NCBI RefSeq assembly: GCF_030705305.1 | Contig: NZ_JAUZEE010000009.1 | Coordinates: forward strand, 62,001-126,000 | From: Leptothrix discophora | GTDB lineage: Bacteria > Pseudomonadota > Gammaproteobacteria > Burkholderiales > Burkholderiaceae_C | DNA: 64,000 bases | Direction: 5' to 3' | Shown: in pieces, positions 40,149-49,824 of the stretch | Numbering within the stretch: the first letter of the stretch is position 1 | How the letters are laid out: every line of letters starts with the position of its first letter | Program-made: the position numbers and the translations under genes | Notes under the pieces: model-generated | Databases searched by the model: none | What the model saw: the letters and a program-made list of their open reading frames with translations, nothing else | Told to the model about the DNA's origin: nothing

Positions 40149-41903
40149 GTGTATGCACCCCTGATCCCGCCGACGGTCCCTCAAGGCGATCCCGGTCGCG
40201 AATGCACCGCCCTCGAACGCACCGCCCTCGACGAGGCCGCTGCGCTGTACGCCTCGCTGGAGCAGACCCACGCGATGGCCCACTTCTCGCCCGACGGTCT
40301 GATGCTGTGGGCCAACGGTCCCTACCTCGAACTGTTCGGCTACGACGCCAACGAGCTGATGGGCCAGCATCACCAGGTCCTGTGCGAGATCGGCATGCCG
40401 TCCCACTCGGACGACATCGCGATGTGGCACCGCCTGCGCACCGGCCTGATCCAGCGCGGCGACTACCACCGGCTGCACAGCGACGGTCGCGCGATCCACA
40501 TCCAGGCCAGCTACCTGCCGCTGACCGGGCCCGGCGGCGAGGTCCGCAAGGTCATCCAGCTGGCCGCCGACGTGACCGAGCAGCGCCAGGCGGCGCATGA
40601 ATCGCGCGCCTGGGCGACCGCGATCTCGCGTTCGCAGGCCGTGATCGAGTTCGACCTGAACGGCCGCGTGCTGCGGTCCAACGACAACTTCCTGCGCCTG
40701 CTGGGCTACCAGGCCGGCGACGTGCTGGGCCAGCACCATCGCCTGTTCGTCGATCCGGTCGAGGCCGCCTCGACCGCCTACACGGTCTTCTGGGACCGCC
40801 TGGCGCAAGGCGACTTCATGAGCGGCGAGTACCGCCGCATCGGCCGCGATGGCCGCGAGGTCTGGATCCAGGCGACCTACAACCCGGTCTTCGACCTGAC
40901 CGGCAAGCCGGTCAAGGTCGTCAAGTTCGCCCAGGACGTCACCGCCATCAAGCTGCGCAACGCCGAGTTCGAGGCCAAGGTTGCCGCGATCGACCGCGCC
41001 CAGGCGGTCATCGAGTTCGACCTCGACGGCCACGTGCTGACCGCCAACCGCAACTTCCTGGCCGCCATGGGCTACACGCTGCGCGAGATCCAGGGCCAGC
41101 ACCACAGCCTGTTCTGCACGCCCGACCACATCCGCAGCCCCGACTACCGCGACTTCTGGCTGCGCCTGGGTGAAGGTCATGTCGTCAGCGGGCGCTTCCA
41201 CCGCCACGGCAAGTTCGGCCGCGACGTCTGGATCCAGGCCGCCTACAACCCGGTGATGGACCTCAACGGCCGAGTCATGAAGATCGTCAAGTACGCCTAC
41301 GACGTGACGCACGAGGTCGAGCTGGAGCAGCGCGTTCAGAACAAGTCGCGCGAGCTGTCCGACAGCGTGCGCGGCCTGATCGACTCGATCACCCTGATCG
41401 CCACGAACTCCGGTGCGGCCGAGGCGGTCGCACAGGAGGCCATCCAGGTGGCGAGCGCCGGGCACCAGGCCCTGACGATGTCGATCCAGGCCATCGGCGT
41501 GATCGAGACCAGCTCCGAGCAGATGGCGCAGATCGTGCGGACCATCAGCGAGATCGCCTCGCAGACCAACCTGCTGGCCTTCAACGCGGCGATCGAGGCC
41601 GCGCGGGCCGGCGCGCAGGGCGTCGGCTTTTCGGTCGTGGCCGTCGAGGTCCGCAAGCTGGCCGAGCGCAGCGCGCAGGCCGCCGACGAGATCACCCGGC
41701 TGATCCAGCAATCGGTCCAGCAGATCTCGCACGGTGCGACGGTCAGCCACGAGGCGGCCCACAGTTTCGAGGCCGTGCTCGCGGCGATCGAGCGGGCCGG
41801 GCGCAGCGTCACCGCCATCGCCGGCTCGACCGAGAACCAGCGCCAGGTCGCCGACCGCGTCGCCGTGCTGATCGACGAACTCAGCCATGTCGAAGCGCAC
41901 TGA
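40149..41903 (+). CDS. Soluble methyl-accepting chemotaxis protein with three PAS domains (BdlA-like)
   Basis: A 584-residue receptor without membrane helices. Three PAS domains follow each other (about residues 35-150, 155-275, 280-400); the second and third are clear duplicates, both containing DVWIQA- or [11 protein letters not shown]-type segments and a GQHH loop. The signalling domain (about 410-584) has the tip [21 protein letters not shown]. The plan resembles BdlA, the Pseudomonas biofilm-dispersal sensor. GTG 40149 is preferred because GGAG lies eight bases upstream; an in-frame GTG at 40053 exists. It overlaps the next gene by 17 bp. Confidence 0.85.
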   Translation: MYAPLIPPTVPQGDPGRECTALERTALDEAAALYASLEQTHAMAHFSPDGLMLWANGPYLELFGYDANELMGQHHQVLCEIGMPSHSDDIAMWHRLRTGLIQRGDYHRLHSDGRAIHIQASYLPLTGPGGEVRKVIQLAADVTEQRQAAHESRAWATAISRSQAVIEFDLNGRVLRSNDNFLRLLGYQAGDVLGQHHRLFVDPVEAASTAYTVFWDRLAQGDFMSGEYRRIGRDGREVWIQATYNPVFDLTGKPVKVVKFAQDVTAIKLRNAEFEAKVAAIDRAQAVIEFDLDGHVLTANRNFLAAMGYTLREIQGQHHSLFCTPDHIRSPDYRDFWLRLGEGHVVSGRFHRHGKFGRDVWIQAAYNPVMDLNGRVMKIVKYAYDVTHEVELEQRVQNKSRELSDSVRGLIDSITLIATNSGAAEAVAQEAIQVASAGHQALTMSIQAIGVIETSSEQMAQIVRTISEIASQTNLLAFNAAIEAARAGAQGVGFSVVAVEVRKLAERSAQAADEITRLIQQSVQQISHGATVSHEAAHSFEAVLAAIERAGRSVTAIAGSTENQRQVADRVAVLIDELSHVEAH

Positions 41904-43452
41904 GGCGGCCGAAGACGACCGGAGTCACTGGGGCAGCTTCACGCTCGACGGCGCGCGCTACGCCGTCCCGCTGGCGCAGTTGCGCGAGGTGGTGCCCGCC
42001 GGACCGGTCGCGGCATGGCCCGGCACGGACCGCTGCGTGGCCGGCGCGATCGAGCTGCGTGGGCTGATGCTGCCAGTGGTCGACCTGCGCAGGCTTTCTG
42101 GCCCGCAAGCCGCAGCTTCGGCACCGTCCGTCGCAGGGACCGTTCCGCCCGCCCCGCTGGTGGTCGTGATCGCCCACGACGGGCAGCTGCTCGGCCTGTG
42201 TGCCGATGCGGTCACCGGCATCTTCCGGGCCGACGCCGACCGGCTGAACCTCGTCAGCCATGCCGACGGCAGCGCGCCCGCCGTGCGCGGCAGCCTGCAG
42301 CGGCGCGACACCGGCGAGGTCCTGAGCCTGCTCGACCCGGCCGCGCTGATGACCCTGCCGCAGGTGCCGCGCTGCCGCGATCCACGCCGCATCGACGCTG
42401 ACGAGGCTTCCGAATCCGACGAGGCTGGCAATGCCCGCGTCCAGGGCCCGTCGACGCACTGGTTGCTGCTGGCGGTTGGCGACTGGCACCTGGCGATCGA
42501 CTCGGCCTGCGTGCGCATGGCCGTGCCGCTGGCCGGCCTGAGGGCCAGTGTCCTGAGCCGCATGCCCGGCAATGCCGACTGCCTCGGCGAGTGGCCGCAT
42601 CCGACCCAGCCGGTGGTCGTGATCGACCCGCTGGTCCGCGCCGGCCTGGGCGCGCTGCGCGAGGGCGAGGCCCGCCAGGCCGTGCTGATCGACACCGACG
42701 GCGGCCTGCTCGGCCTGGCCATCGGCGCGGTGCTCGACGTCTGCCGATGCCCGGCGGGTGCCTTGCAGCCGCTTCCGGGTGGCCGCGTGAGCCGGCCCGA
42801 GTGGTTTGCCGGCGTGCTGAACGCCGATGTGCCGGATGCCCGGCGGCCGGTGGTCGCGCGCGACGACCCTGCCGACCGTCCGGTCCTGGCCCTGGATGCC
42901 GCGCGCTGGACCCGCCATGCCGAGCTGGCCGGCATGGCCAGCCTGCACGGCGAGCGCCGCGACCGCGAGGCCGCGCCGGCGTCCGAGGCCGCCGCGGCCG
43001 AGCGGCTGACGCTGGTCACCTACGCGCTGCCCGCCGAGGCCGGCAGCGCCATCGGCCAGATCGACGAGGTCCTGCCCTGGCAGGCCGACCGTGCCGGCCT
43101 GGAAGACGACGGCCGCAGCCCCTGGCTGGGGATCGTCATGCATCGCCAGCACCCGATCGTCCTGCTGTGCCTGCGCCGCTGGAGCGGCGTGGCCAGTGGC
43201 CCGGTCGAGCCGTCGTCCTGCATCCTCGTCGTGCGCAGCGGCGAACACCGCGTGGGCCTGGTCGTCCCGCGCCTGCTGGCCATCGAGGCCGCCAGCTGGC
43301 AGGGCGCCATCACCGGCGTGCTGCGCTCGCGCAACCCGACCCCGATCAGCGCCGCCCGCCTGGCCCAGATCGACGACCCTGCCGGCTCGCGCCGGCTGGT
43401 GCCGGTGCTGGACCTGCAGGACATCGCGGGGAAGGCGTTGGCGGCGCGTTGA
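41887..43452 (+). CDS. Protein of three tandem CheW domains
   Basis: A 521-residue protein that appears to be three CheW-like modules in a row: about residues 12-155 ([36 protein letters not shown]), 188-315 ([29 protein letters not shown]) and 372-515 ([32 protein letters not shown]). The second and third are degenerate. Multi-CheW proteins act as scaffolds in some chemosensory arrays. It overlaps the triple-PAS receptor, so the pair probably works together, and is convergent with cheB (31 bp). Confidence 0.8.
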   Translation: MSKRTEAAEDDRSHWGSFTLDGARYAVPLAQLREVVPAGPVAAWPGTDRCVAGAIELRGLMLPVVDLRRLSGPQAAASAPSVAGTVPPAPLVVVIAHDGQLLGLCADAVTGIFRADADRLNLVSHADGSAPAVRGSLQRRDTGEVLSLLDPAALMTLPQVPRCRDPRRIDADEASESDEAGNARVQGPSTHWLLLAVGDWHLAIDSACVRMAVPLAGLRASVLSRMPGNADCLGEWPHPTQPVVVIDPLVRAGLGALREGEARQAVLIDTDGGLLGLAIGAVLDVCRCPAGALQPLPGGRVSRPEWFAGVLNADVPDARRPVVARDDPADRPVLALDAARWTRHAELAGMASLHGERRDREAAPASEAAAAERLTLVTYALPAEAGSAIGQIDEVLPWQADRAGLEDDGRSPWLGIVMHRQHPIVLLCLRRWSGVASGPVEPSSCILVVRSGEHRVGLVVPRLLAIEAASWQGAITGVLRSRNPTPISAARLAQIDDPAGSRRLVPVLDLQDIAGKALAAR

Positions 43453-43483
43453 GCGCGCCCACGTCCGCCGGCGACGTCCTGCC

Positions 43484-44638
43484 TCAAGCCAGCGCGCGCG
43501 CCTGCGGTGCGTCGATGCGCTTGATCCAGGCGGGGATGTCGTCCAGCGCGAGCTGGGTGTCGGTGCCGCCGTGGCGGACCGCCTCGCGCGGCATGCCGTA
43601 GACGATCGAGCTGGCCTCGTCCTGGGCGGCGGTCAGGGCACCGGCCCGGCGCATTTCCAGCAGGCCGCGCGAGCCGTCGTCGCCCATGCCGGTCAGCACC
43701 ATGCCGACCGCGTTCGCGCCCGCCACCTGGGCGACCGAGCGGAACAGCACGTCCACCGAGGGCCGGTGGTGGTTGATCAGCGGGCCGTCCAGCACCTCGA
43801 CCACGTACTGCGCGCCGCTGCGCTTCAGGCGCATGTGGCGGCCACCTGGGGCGATCAGCACGCGGCCGTTGATGACTCGTTCGCCGTCGCGCGCTTCCAG
43901 CACCTCCAGCTGGCTGATGCGGTCCAGCCGGGCCGCGAAGCTCGCGGTGAAGTTGGCCGGCATGTGCTGCACGACCACGATGCCCGGCACCGTGCGCGGC
44001 AGGTCGCGCAGGATCTTCTCGAGCGTCTGCACGCCGCCGGTGGACAGGCCCAGCGCGATCACGCGGTCGGTGGTGCGGGCCATCGCCGAGGCGGTGGCCG
44101 ATGCCGGGCTGCCGACCGGGCCCGTGGTGGCCGGGCTCGTGCTGGCGGGGCTCGTGCTGGCCGGGCTCGTGGTCATCGGTCGCCGCCCGGCAGTCGCTGG
44201 CGCTGGCGCCTTCGGCATCGCGGCGCGGACCGCCCGCAGGTTGGCCTGGGCCGCCGCACGCACGGCTTCGACCAGGCCGTTGCTGGTGTCTTCCAGGAAG
44301 TTGCGCAGGCCGATCCTGGGCTTGGTGACGAAGCCGACCGCGCCAGCCTCCATGGCCTGCAGCGTGGTTTCGCAGCCGGCCTCGGTCAGCGTCGAGCACA
44401 TGACCACCGGCGTCGGCCGCTCGGCCATCAGCTGGCGCAGGAAGCTGATGCCGTCCATGCGCGGCATCTCGACGTCCAGCACCAGCACGTCGGGCCAGTC
44501 CGAGCGCATCTTGGGCAGTGCGAACAACGGGTCGGAGGCGGTGGCGATCACCTCGATGCCGGCCTGCGTCAGCAGGTCCGACAGGTGCTTTCGGACGACG
44601 GCCGAGTCGTCAACGATCATGGCCCGGATGGCGGTCAT
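43484..44638 (-). CDS. cheB: Chemotaxis response regulator and methylesterase CheB
   Basis: CheB removes methyl groups from receptors and deamidates glutamines when phosphorylated by CheA. The 384-residue protein has a receiver domain (about 1-125; phospho-Asp in [13 protein letters not shown]), a Ser/Thr/Pro/Ala linker (about 155-190) and the esterase domain with Ser in LGLSTGG, His in VVQHMPANF and Asp in [14 protein letters not shown] precedes the ATG. It is the last gene of the minus-strand chemotaxis run. Confidence 0.97.
   Translation of the reverse strand: MTAIRAMIVDDSAVVRKHLSDLLTQAGIEVIATASDPLFALPKMRSDWPDVLVLDVEMPRMDGISFLRQLMAERPTPVVMCSTLTEAGCETTLQAMEAGAVGFVTKPRIGLRNFLEDTSNGLVEAVRAAAQANLRAVRAAMPKAPAPATAGRRPMTTSPASTSPASTSPATTGPVGSPASATASAMARTTDRVIALGLSTGGVQTLEKILRDLPRTVPGIVVVQHMPANFTASFAARLDRISQLEVLEARDGERVINGRVLIAPGGRHMRLKRSGAQYVVEVLDGPLINHHRPSVDVLFRSVAQVAGANAVGMVLTGMGDDGSRGLLEMRRAGALTAAQDEASSIVYGMPREAVRHGGTDTQLALDDIPAWIKRIDAPQARALA
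44133..44172. repeat. 15-bp tandem repeat in the CheB linker
   Basis: Two 15-bp units (44133-44147, 44148-44162; one difference) and a partial third encode the repeated peptide STSPA in the interdomain linker of CheB. Repeat number may vary between strains and would change only linker length. Confidence 0.8.
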
Positions 44639-44706
44639 GGGTTGCTTCCTGAGGGGTTCTTGTTCTGTGGTTCTTGCTCTGCATGTCCTGGACGTGGCGG
44701 GTGTGC

Positions 44707-45315
44707 TCAGCGCTCCGAGCGGCGCATCGCGACCTCGCCCGAGCGCATGTCCAGACGCACCGACCGCGGCACGTCGTCGCCGACGTCCACGCCCATCAGC
44801 TGGAAGCCGTGGCGGTCGACCAGCTCCCAGCCGATCTCGATGTTGCGCACGCCCACGTTGGGCTTGTGCGTGAGGTGATCGGGCAGGGTGTCGGCACCGC
44901 CGTAGAGATGGGCCTCGTACTCGTCCGGCCGGGTGCCGACGTGGGCGATGGCCTCCACCAGCATGGCGACCGCCTCGGCCGCATAGCGGCCGTCGCGCAG
45001 CGTCGCCTCGATCGCGTTGCGGTCGGGCAGCAGGTAGTGGCACATGCCGCCGATGCGGCGTTTCGGGTGCCACAGCGTGATCGCCACGCAGGAGCCCAGC
45101 AGCGTGCGCACGCTGGCGGGCTGGTTGCCGAAGTAGAGCTGGCCGGGCATCAGCAGCAGGTCCGAGCCCGGCTGGGCCCGCGCGACCACGCCGGTCGGCA
45201 GCGGGGCCGGCGAGGCGGCCCTCGCGACGCGCCCGGCCGCCTCACGCGGCGTGGGCGTAGACGGCAGTCGCGACCGCACGGACGGGCAGGTCAAGGTTGG
45301 AGAGGGATTCAGCAT
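44707..45315 (-). CDS. cheD: Chemoreceptor glutamine deamidase CheD
   Basis: CheD deamidates receptor glutamines to methylatable glutamates and in some species binds CheC. The catalytic Cys76 is in [10 protein letters not shown] and His93 in GGMCHYLLP. The C-terminal [20 protein letters not shown] also matches the family. The 203-residue form starts at ATG 45315 with a poorly conserved extension of about 50 residues and overlaps cheR by 74 bp. Other in-frame starts at 45336 (ATG) and 45360 (GTG) are possible; none has a good ribosome-binding site. Confidence 0.9.
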   Translation of the reverse strand: MLNPSPTLTCPSVRSRLPSTPTPREAAGRVARAASPAPLPTGVVARAQPGSDLLLMPGQLYFGNQPASVRTLLGSCVAITLWHPKRRIGGMCHYLLPDRNAIEATLRDGRYAAEAVAMLVEAIAHVGTRPDEYEAHLYGGADTLPDHLTHKPNVGVRNIEIGWELVDRHGFQLMGVDVGDDVPRSVRLDMRSGEVAMRRSER

Positions 45316-46060
45316 GGCCGGTGTACAGGAGTCCATCAGGCTTGAGCTGGCCCAGCACACGCCGCACGATGGCGGCCTTGGCGGGGGGGTCGAAGTAGAT
45401 CAGCACGTTGCGCAGGAAGATCACGTCGAAGCTGCCGAGCGTGCGCGGCAGGTCGCGCATCAGGTTGGCGCTGTCGAAGCGGACCCGCTCGCGCAGCTGG
45501 CGCTGCACCAGCACCTGGCCCTCGTACTCGCCGGTGCCGCGCAGGCAGTGGCGCTTGAGCCGTGCCGGGCTGAGGTTGCGGGCCCGTTCCATCGGGTAGA
45601 GCGCGCGCCGGCCGTGCCGGACCATCGCGGTCGACAGGTCGGTGGCGGCGATCTCCCAGCGGGCGCTGGCGCCGAGTTCCTCGTCCAGCAGCATGGCCAG
45701 GCTGTAGGCCTCCTCGCCCGACGAGCTGGCCGCGCTCCACAGCCGCAGCGTGCCGCCGGTCGAGCCCGGTCCGCGCATCAGCTCCGGCAGCTGCGCCTTG
45801 AGGTGGTCGAAGTGCTGCGGCTCGCGGAAGAAGTAGGTCTCGTTGGTGGTCAGCTTGTCGATCACCCGCGTCAGCTCTTCCGGCGACGCCGCCTGCATCA
45901 GCTGGTGCACGTAGTCGTCCAGCCGCGCATGGCCGGCCTGCTGCGCCAGGCGCTGCAGCCTGCCCTCGACCAGCGGCTTCTTGGCGGCCACCAGCCGGAT
46001 GCCCGAGACCCGCTCGAACATGCCGACCACGGCCTCGAAGGATCCCTGCGAGAGGCTCAT
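45242..46060 (-). CDS. cheR: Chemotaxis protein methyltransferase CheR
   Basis: CheR methylates receptor glutamates with S-adenosylmethionine. The 272-residue protein has the N-terminal helical domain (about 1-75), the TNETYFFREPQHF segment, the SAM-binding LWSAASSSGEEAYSLAM, and FDVIFLRNVLIYFD near residue 213. The end [17 protein letters not shown] is typical. Its ATG overlaps the cheW stop by 4 bp. Confidence 0.97.
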   Translation of the reverse strand: MSLSQGSFEAVVGMFERVSGIRLVAAKKPLVEGRLQRLAQQAGHARLDDYVHQLMQAASPEELTRVIDKLTTNETYFFREPQHFDHLKAQLPELMRGPGSTGGTLRLWSAASSSGEEAYSLAMLLDEELGASARWEIAATDLSTAMVRHGRRALYPMERARNLSPARLKRHCLRGTGEYEGQVLVQRQLRERVRFDSANLMRDLPRTLGSFDVIFLRNVLIYFDPPAKAAIVRRVLGQLKPDGLLYTGHAESLSNLDLPVRAVATAVYAHAA

Positions 46061-46680
46061 GCGGCGAGCCTCTGGTCGTGCGGCGCGTGGCCGGAGCGGG
46101 ACGGTTGGGCGTGATGGGCGTGATGGGCGTGATGGGCCTGATGTGCGTGCTGCGCGTGATGGCCCGACGCCGGCTGCGCATGCGCGACGATCTCCGCGCC
46201 GAGCGCCGCCTCGTCGAGCACATGGCTCAGCGACAGCACCGGCGTGACCTCGCCGCGCAGCCGCGCGAAGCCGGCCAGGTAGTGGCCGGGAATCGCGGTG
46301 CCCAGCGGTGGCACGGGTTCCAGCCCACCGGGTGGATGCTCGGTCACCTCGTGTACCGCATCGACCAGCAGGCCCAGCGTCTGCGGGCGCTCGCTGTGCT
46401 CGTCGTGGCTCTCGACGATCACGACGCAGCTGCGCCGGCTGCGGGTGGCGTGGCCCAGGCCCAGCCGGTCGGCCAGGTCGATCACCGGCACCACCGCGCC
46501 GCGCAGGTTCATCACGCCGCAGACGAAGGTCGGCATCAGCGGCAGCGCGGTCAGCGTGGTGAGCTTGAGGATCTCGCGCACCTGCGCGATCGCGACCGCG
46601 TAGCGCTGGTCGCCCAGGGCCAGCCGCAGCAACTGGCCGGCCGGGTCGGAGCCGTCGGGGGAGGACATCGTGGCGCTCAT
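46057..46680 (-). CDS. cheW: CheW with His/Ala-rich C-terminal tail
   Basis: A 207-residue coupling protein. The CheW domain covers about residues 15-160, with LLRLALGDQRYAVAIAQVREI and GVMNLRGAVVPVIDLADRLG. The last 45 residues are unusual: a low-complexity tail of His and Ala (HAQHAHQAHHAHHAHHAQ) encoded by near-perfect 9-bp repeats at about 46108-46140. Such a tail could bind metal or be neutral slippage. GGAG lies eight bases before the ATG. Confidence 0.93.
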   Translation of the reverse strand: MSATMSSPDGSDPAGQLLRLALGDQRYAVAIAQVREILKLTTLTALPLMPTFVCGVMNLRGAVVPVIDLADRLGLGHATRSRRSCVVIVESHDEHSERPQTLGLLVDAVHEVTEHPPGGLEPVPPLGTAIPGHYLAGFARLRGEVTPVLSLSHVLDEAALGAEIVAHAQPASGHHAQHAHQAHHAHHAHHAQPSRSGHAPHDQRLAA

Positions 46681-46694
46681 CGGCGGGGCTCCGG

Positions 46695-49600
46695 TCAGAA
46701 GCGGGTGAAGGCGGCCTCGTCGACCACGTCGGCCCAGGTGACCGACGAGCCGCCGCGCGGGGCGGCGGCCGGCCGGGCCGGGGCTGCCGCGGCCTTGCGT
46801 GGCCTGGCGGCGCTGGCTGCGGTGAAGGCCGGCGTGGCCACCGGGGCCGGGCTGTGGCGGCGGGGCTTGACCGGCGTCGGGCTGACGCCGGCCTGCGCCA
46901 TCGCGTCCGATTGCAGCCGGAAGAAGGCCATCAGCTCCTGCAGCTGGGTGGCCTGGGCCGACAGCTCCTCGGCGGTGGCCGACAGCTCCTCGGCGGCCGA
47001 GGCGTTCTGCTGGGTCGAGCCGTTGACGTGCTCCATCGCCGTGTTGATCTGGGTGACGCTCTCGGCCTGTTCGCCCGAGGCGGCCGCGATCTCCTGCACC
47101 AGCTCGCTGGTCTTGTTGATCGACGGGACCATCTGCGAGAGCAGCGTGCCGGCCTTCTCGGCCATGGTCACGCTGGAGCCGGCGAGCTGGCCGATCTCCT
47201 GCGCGGCGACCTGGCTGCGCTCGGCGAGCTTGCGGACCTCGGCGGCGACGACCGCGAAGCCCTTGCCGTGGTCGCCGGCACGCGCCGCCTCGATGGCGGC
47301 GTTGAGCGCCAGCAGGTTGGTCTGGTAGGCGATGTCGTCGATGATCGAGATGCGCGTGGCGATCGCCTTCATCGCCTCGACGGTGCGGGCCACGGCCTCG
47401 CCGCCGTCACCGGCCTCGCGGGCCGCCTGGGTGGCCATGCCGTCGGTCATGTGGGCGTTGTCGGCGTTCTGCTTGACCGAGGAGGCCATCTCCTGCAGCG
47501 AGGCGCTGGTCTCCTCGATGCTGGCGGCCTGCTCGGAGGCCGCCTGCGACAGCGACTGCGAGGTGCTCGAGACCTGGTTGGCCGCCGCGGTCAGCGACTG
47601 GCTGGCGGCGTTGACCTGGGCGATGGTCGTCACCAGCTGGGCGATCATCTGGTTCATGTCGCCTTGCAGGCGCTCGAAGATGCCCTCGAACTGGCCTTCC
47701 ACGGACTGGCTCAGGTCGCCATCGGAGATGCGCGTCAGCGCCTCGCTGAAGGTGTTGAGGTTGGTCTCGGTCGTGCCGACGACGGTGTTGATGCCGTCGC
47801 CCAGCGTCTTGTAGAAGCCGGTGGCGCCGGCCGTGTCGATGCGGTTGCCGAAGTCGCCACGCGCGGCGCCCTGGACCACCTGGGTCACGGCTTCCTCCAG
47901 CTTCACTTCCTCGGTCCGGTCGGCCCACTCGAAGACCGTGCCGACGCGCTGGCCGTTGCCGTCGGCGATCGGGCTGGTCGACAGGGCGACCGTGACCTGG
48001 CCCGCCTTCCACTGGCGCCGATCGGTGGTGCGCAGGTTCTCGACCAGGCGGCGCTGCGCGACCGGCTCGGTGTGGAAGACATCGAAGCTCTGGCCGACCA
48101 GGTGGGCCGCGTCGAAGTTCGGCAGCTGGGTGCGCAGATCGGGCTCGATGCGGGCCAGCAGCGCGCGGCTGGCGTCGTTGCCGTAGCGGATCAGCCCGTC
48201 GGCATCGGCGATCAGCACCGCGCTGGGCACGCCGTCCAGCGCCATGCGGATGCGCAGGTTCTCGGCGGCGGCCGTGGCGGCCTCGCGCAGGCGCTCGCGC
48301 ACCGGCTCGATGGCATCGTTGACGAAACGCTTCTTGCCCGGCAGCGGCGCGAGCGGCTGCTCGAAGTCGCCGTGGCCGAAGGCCTGCACGACGCCCAGGG
48401 CCTGGCGGCTCATGTCGATGTGGCTGGCGACCATCGCGTTGATGCCGTCGGCCATGCTGGCGTAGTCGCCGCGGTAGTGGCTGGCATCGAGCGTGACGTC
48501 GATGTCGCCGCGGTCATGCTCCGTGGCCATGGCATTCATCTCGCCGATCAGGCGGGTCAGCGTGGTGCGGGCCTGCTCGAAGGACGTGGCGATCTGCGCG
48601 AACTCGTCGCGACCGGCGGCGTGCACCGGCTGGTCGAGCTGGCCGGCAGCGACACGGCCGGCGTCGTCCTGCAGCAGCCGGGCCGAGCGGCGGATCGAGC
48701 CGACCGTGGCGGTGTAGAGGTAGATCGCGGCCAGCAGGCCGGCCACCGACAGCCCCACCATCGTCAGGCGTTCACGCGTGATGCGGTCCACGCGGGCCTG
48801 CAGCTGCTCGTTGAGGGCTGCGACGGCGGAGTCATGGAACTCGAAGACCTTTTCCTGCACCTGGTTGCTGGACTCGAACAGCGCGTTCGGGTCCATCCGG
48901 GTCGGGCCGACGACCGCGATCTGGCGGACCTTGGCCACGAAGCCGTCGACCGCCGTCATCGCCTCGGTCCAGCCCTTGGGGGCCGTCAGGCCGTTGCGTT
49001 CATAGGCAGCGATCGCACGCCGCAGGCCGTCCTCGGCGGTGGTCATCTCATGCGCGATGGCCTCGATGCGGGCCACGTCGTCGGCATGCACCTGGCCTTC
49101 GGCGACCGGTTCGATCGCGGCATCGCGCAGCAGCGCCAGCGCGTCCAGGAAGGGCACGATGCGGTTGAAGGCGGCGTCCTGCAGGAAGTAGGGTCCGGCA
49201 TCGGGCTCCAGCAGCACGCCCGAACTGTCCAGCACGCCGTGCGTGAGGTTGGCCAGCTGGCTGGCCAGTGCGGTGTAGGCCGCCTCGCGCGTGGCCTTGT
49301 CGGTCTGGCCGTTCAGGCGCGTGAACTGGTCGATCTGGGTGCGCACGTCCTTCCAGCCCTTGGCGAACTCGGCGTGCGTCGCGGCCTCGGAGGCCGCGAC
49401 GGCCTTGTCGACCATGGCCAGGTCGTCCGCCAGCTGCTTGCTGCGGCCTTCGAGCAGGGCCTCGGCGCCCTCGACCTTATTGGCCACCAGGTTCAGGGCC
49501 GAGCGGTAGGCCCGCACCGGATCGGCGGCATCGATCAGCTCGTTGGCCAGCGGCGTGGCCATCAGCTCGCCGCGGGTGTACGCGAGGTCGGCGTTCTGCT

Positions 49601-49754
49601 TGATGACCAGCTGGCCCAGCAGGCCCAGCAGCGGCACGGCCAGCACGGTGGCGACCAGCGCGAACTTGGCGCCGAGCGTCATGCGCTGGAGCAGCGGGTT
49701 GACCGGCGCGAACAGGCGCGGCGGTCGTTGGGTGACGGGGGTCGTCTGGGACAT
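46695..49754 (-). CDS. Large membrane methyl-accepting chemotaxis protein with PAS domain
   Basis: A 1019-residue receptor, about twice the usual length. It has TM1 (about 30-50), a periplasmic four-helix-type sensor (55-320), TM2 (326-348), HAMP (350-400) and a further HAMP-like stretch, a PAS domain (about 490-610, [18 protein letters not shown]), another HAMP-like linker and the signalling domain (690-945, tip [20 protein letters not shown]). The Pro/Ala-rich tail ends in VDEAAFTRF, a possible tether. GGAG precedes ATG 49754. A 179-bp tract is almost identical to the next receptor gene. Confidence 0.93.
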   Translation of the reverse strand: MSQTTPVTQRPPRLFAPVNPLLQRMTLGAKFALVATVLAVPLLGLLGQLVIKQNADLAYTRGELMATPLANELIDAADPVRAYRSALNLVANKVEGAEALLEGRSKQLADDLAMVDKAVAASEAATHAEFAKGWKDVRTQIDQFTRLNGQTDKATREAAYTALASQLANLTHGVLDSSGVLLEPDAGPYFLQDAAFNRIVPFLDALALLRDAAIEPVAEGQVHADDVARIEAIAHEMTTAEDGLRRAIAAYERNGLTAPKGWTEAMTAVDGFVAKVRQIAVVGPTRMDPNALFESSNQVQEKVFEFHDSAVAALNEQLQARVDRITRERLTMVGLSVAGLLAAIYLYTATVGSIRRSARLLQDDAGRVAAGQLDQPVHAAGRDEFAQIATSFEQARTTLTRLIGEMNAMATEHDRGDIDVTLDASHYRGDYASMADGINAMVASHIDMSRQALGVVQAFGHGDFEQPLAPLPGKKRFVNDAIEPVRERLREAATAAAENLRIRMALDGVPSAVLIADADGLIRYGNDASRALLARIEPDLRTQLPNFDAAHLVGQSFDVFHTEPVAQRRLVENLRTTDRRQWKAGQVTVALSTSPIADGNGQRVGTVFEWADRTEEVKLEEAVTQVVQGAARGDFGNRIDTAGATGFYKTLGDGINTVVGTTETNLNTFSEALTRISDGDLSQSVEGQFEGIFERLQGDMNQMIAQLVTTIAQVNAASQSLTAAANQVSSTSQSLSQAASEQAASIEETSASLQEMASSVKQNADNAHMTDGMATQAAREAGDGGEAVARTVEAMKAIATRISIIDDIAYQTNLLALNAAIEAARAGDHGKGFAVVAAEVRKLAERSQVAAQEIGQLAGSSVTMAEKAGTLLSQMVPSINKTSELVQEIAAASGEQAESVTQINTAMEHVNGSTQQNASAAEELSATAEELSAQATQLQELMAFFRLQSDAMAQAGVSPTPVKPRRHSPAPVATPAFTAASAARPRKAAAAPARPAAAPRGGSSVTWADVVDEAAFTRF
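47203..47381. repeat. Near-identical 179-bp tract, copy 1 (MCP signalling tip)
   Basis: This tract matches 50180-50358 at 177 of 179 positions by direct reading; the two differences are silent. It encodes the hairpin tip of the signalling domain. Flanking sequence of the two genes is clearly more divergent. Confidence 0.88.
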
Positions 49755-49824
49755 GGTCGTCTCCGAAGCGGTGGATGCGGGCAGGGTGTGACGCGTGGGC
49801 GGGGGCCGGTGGCGGGGTCGCGCC

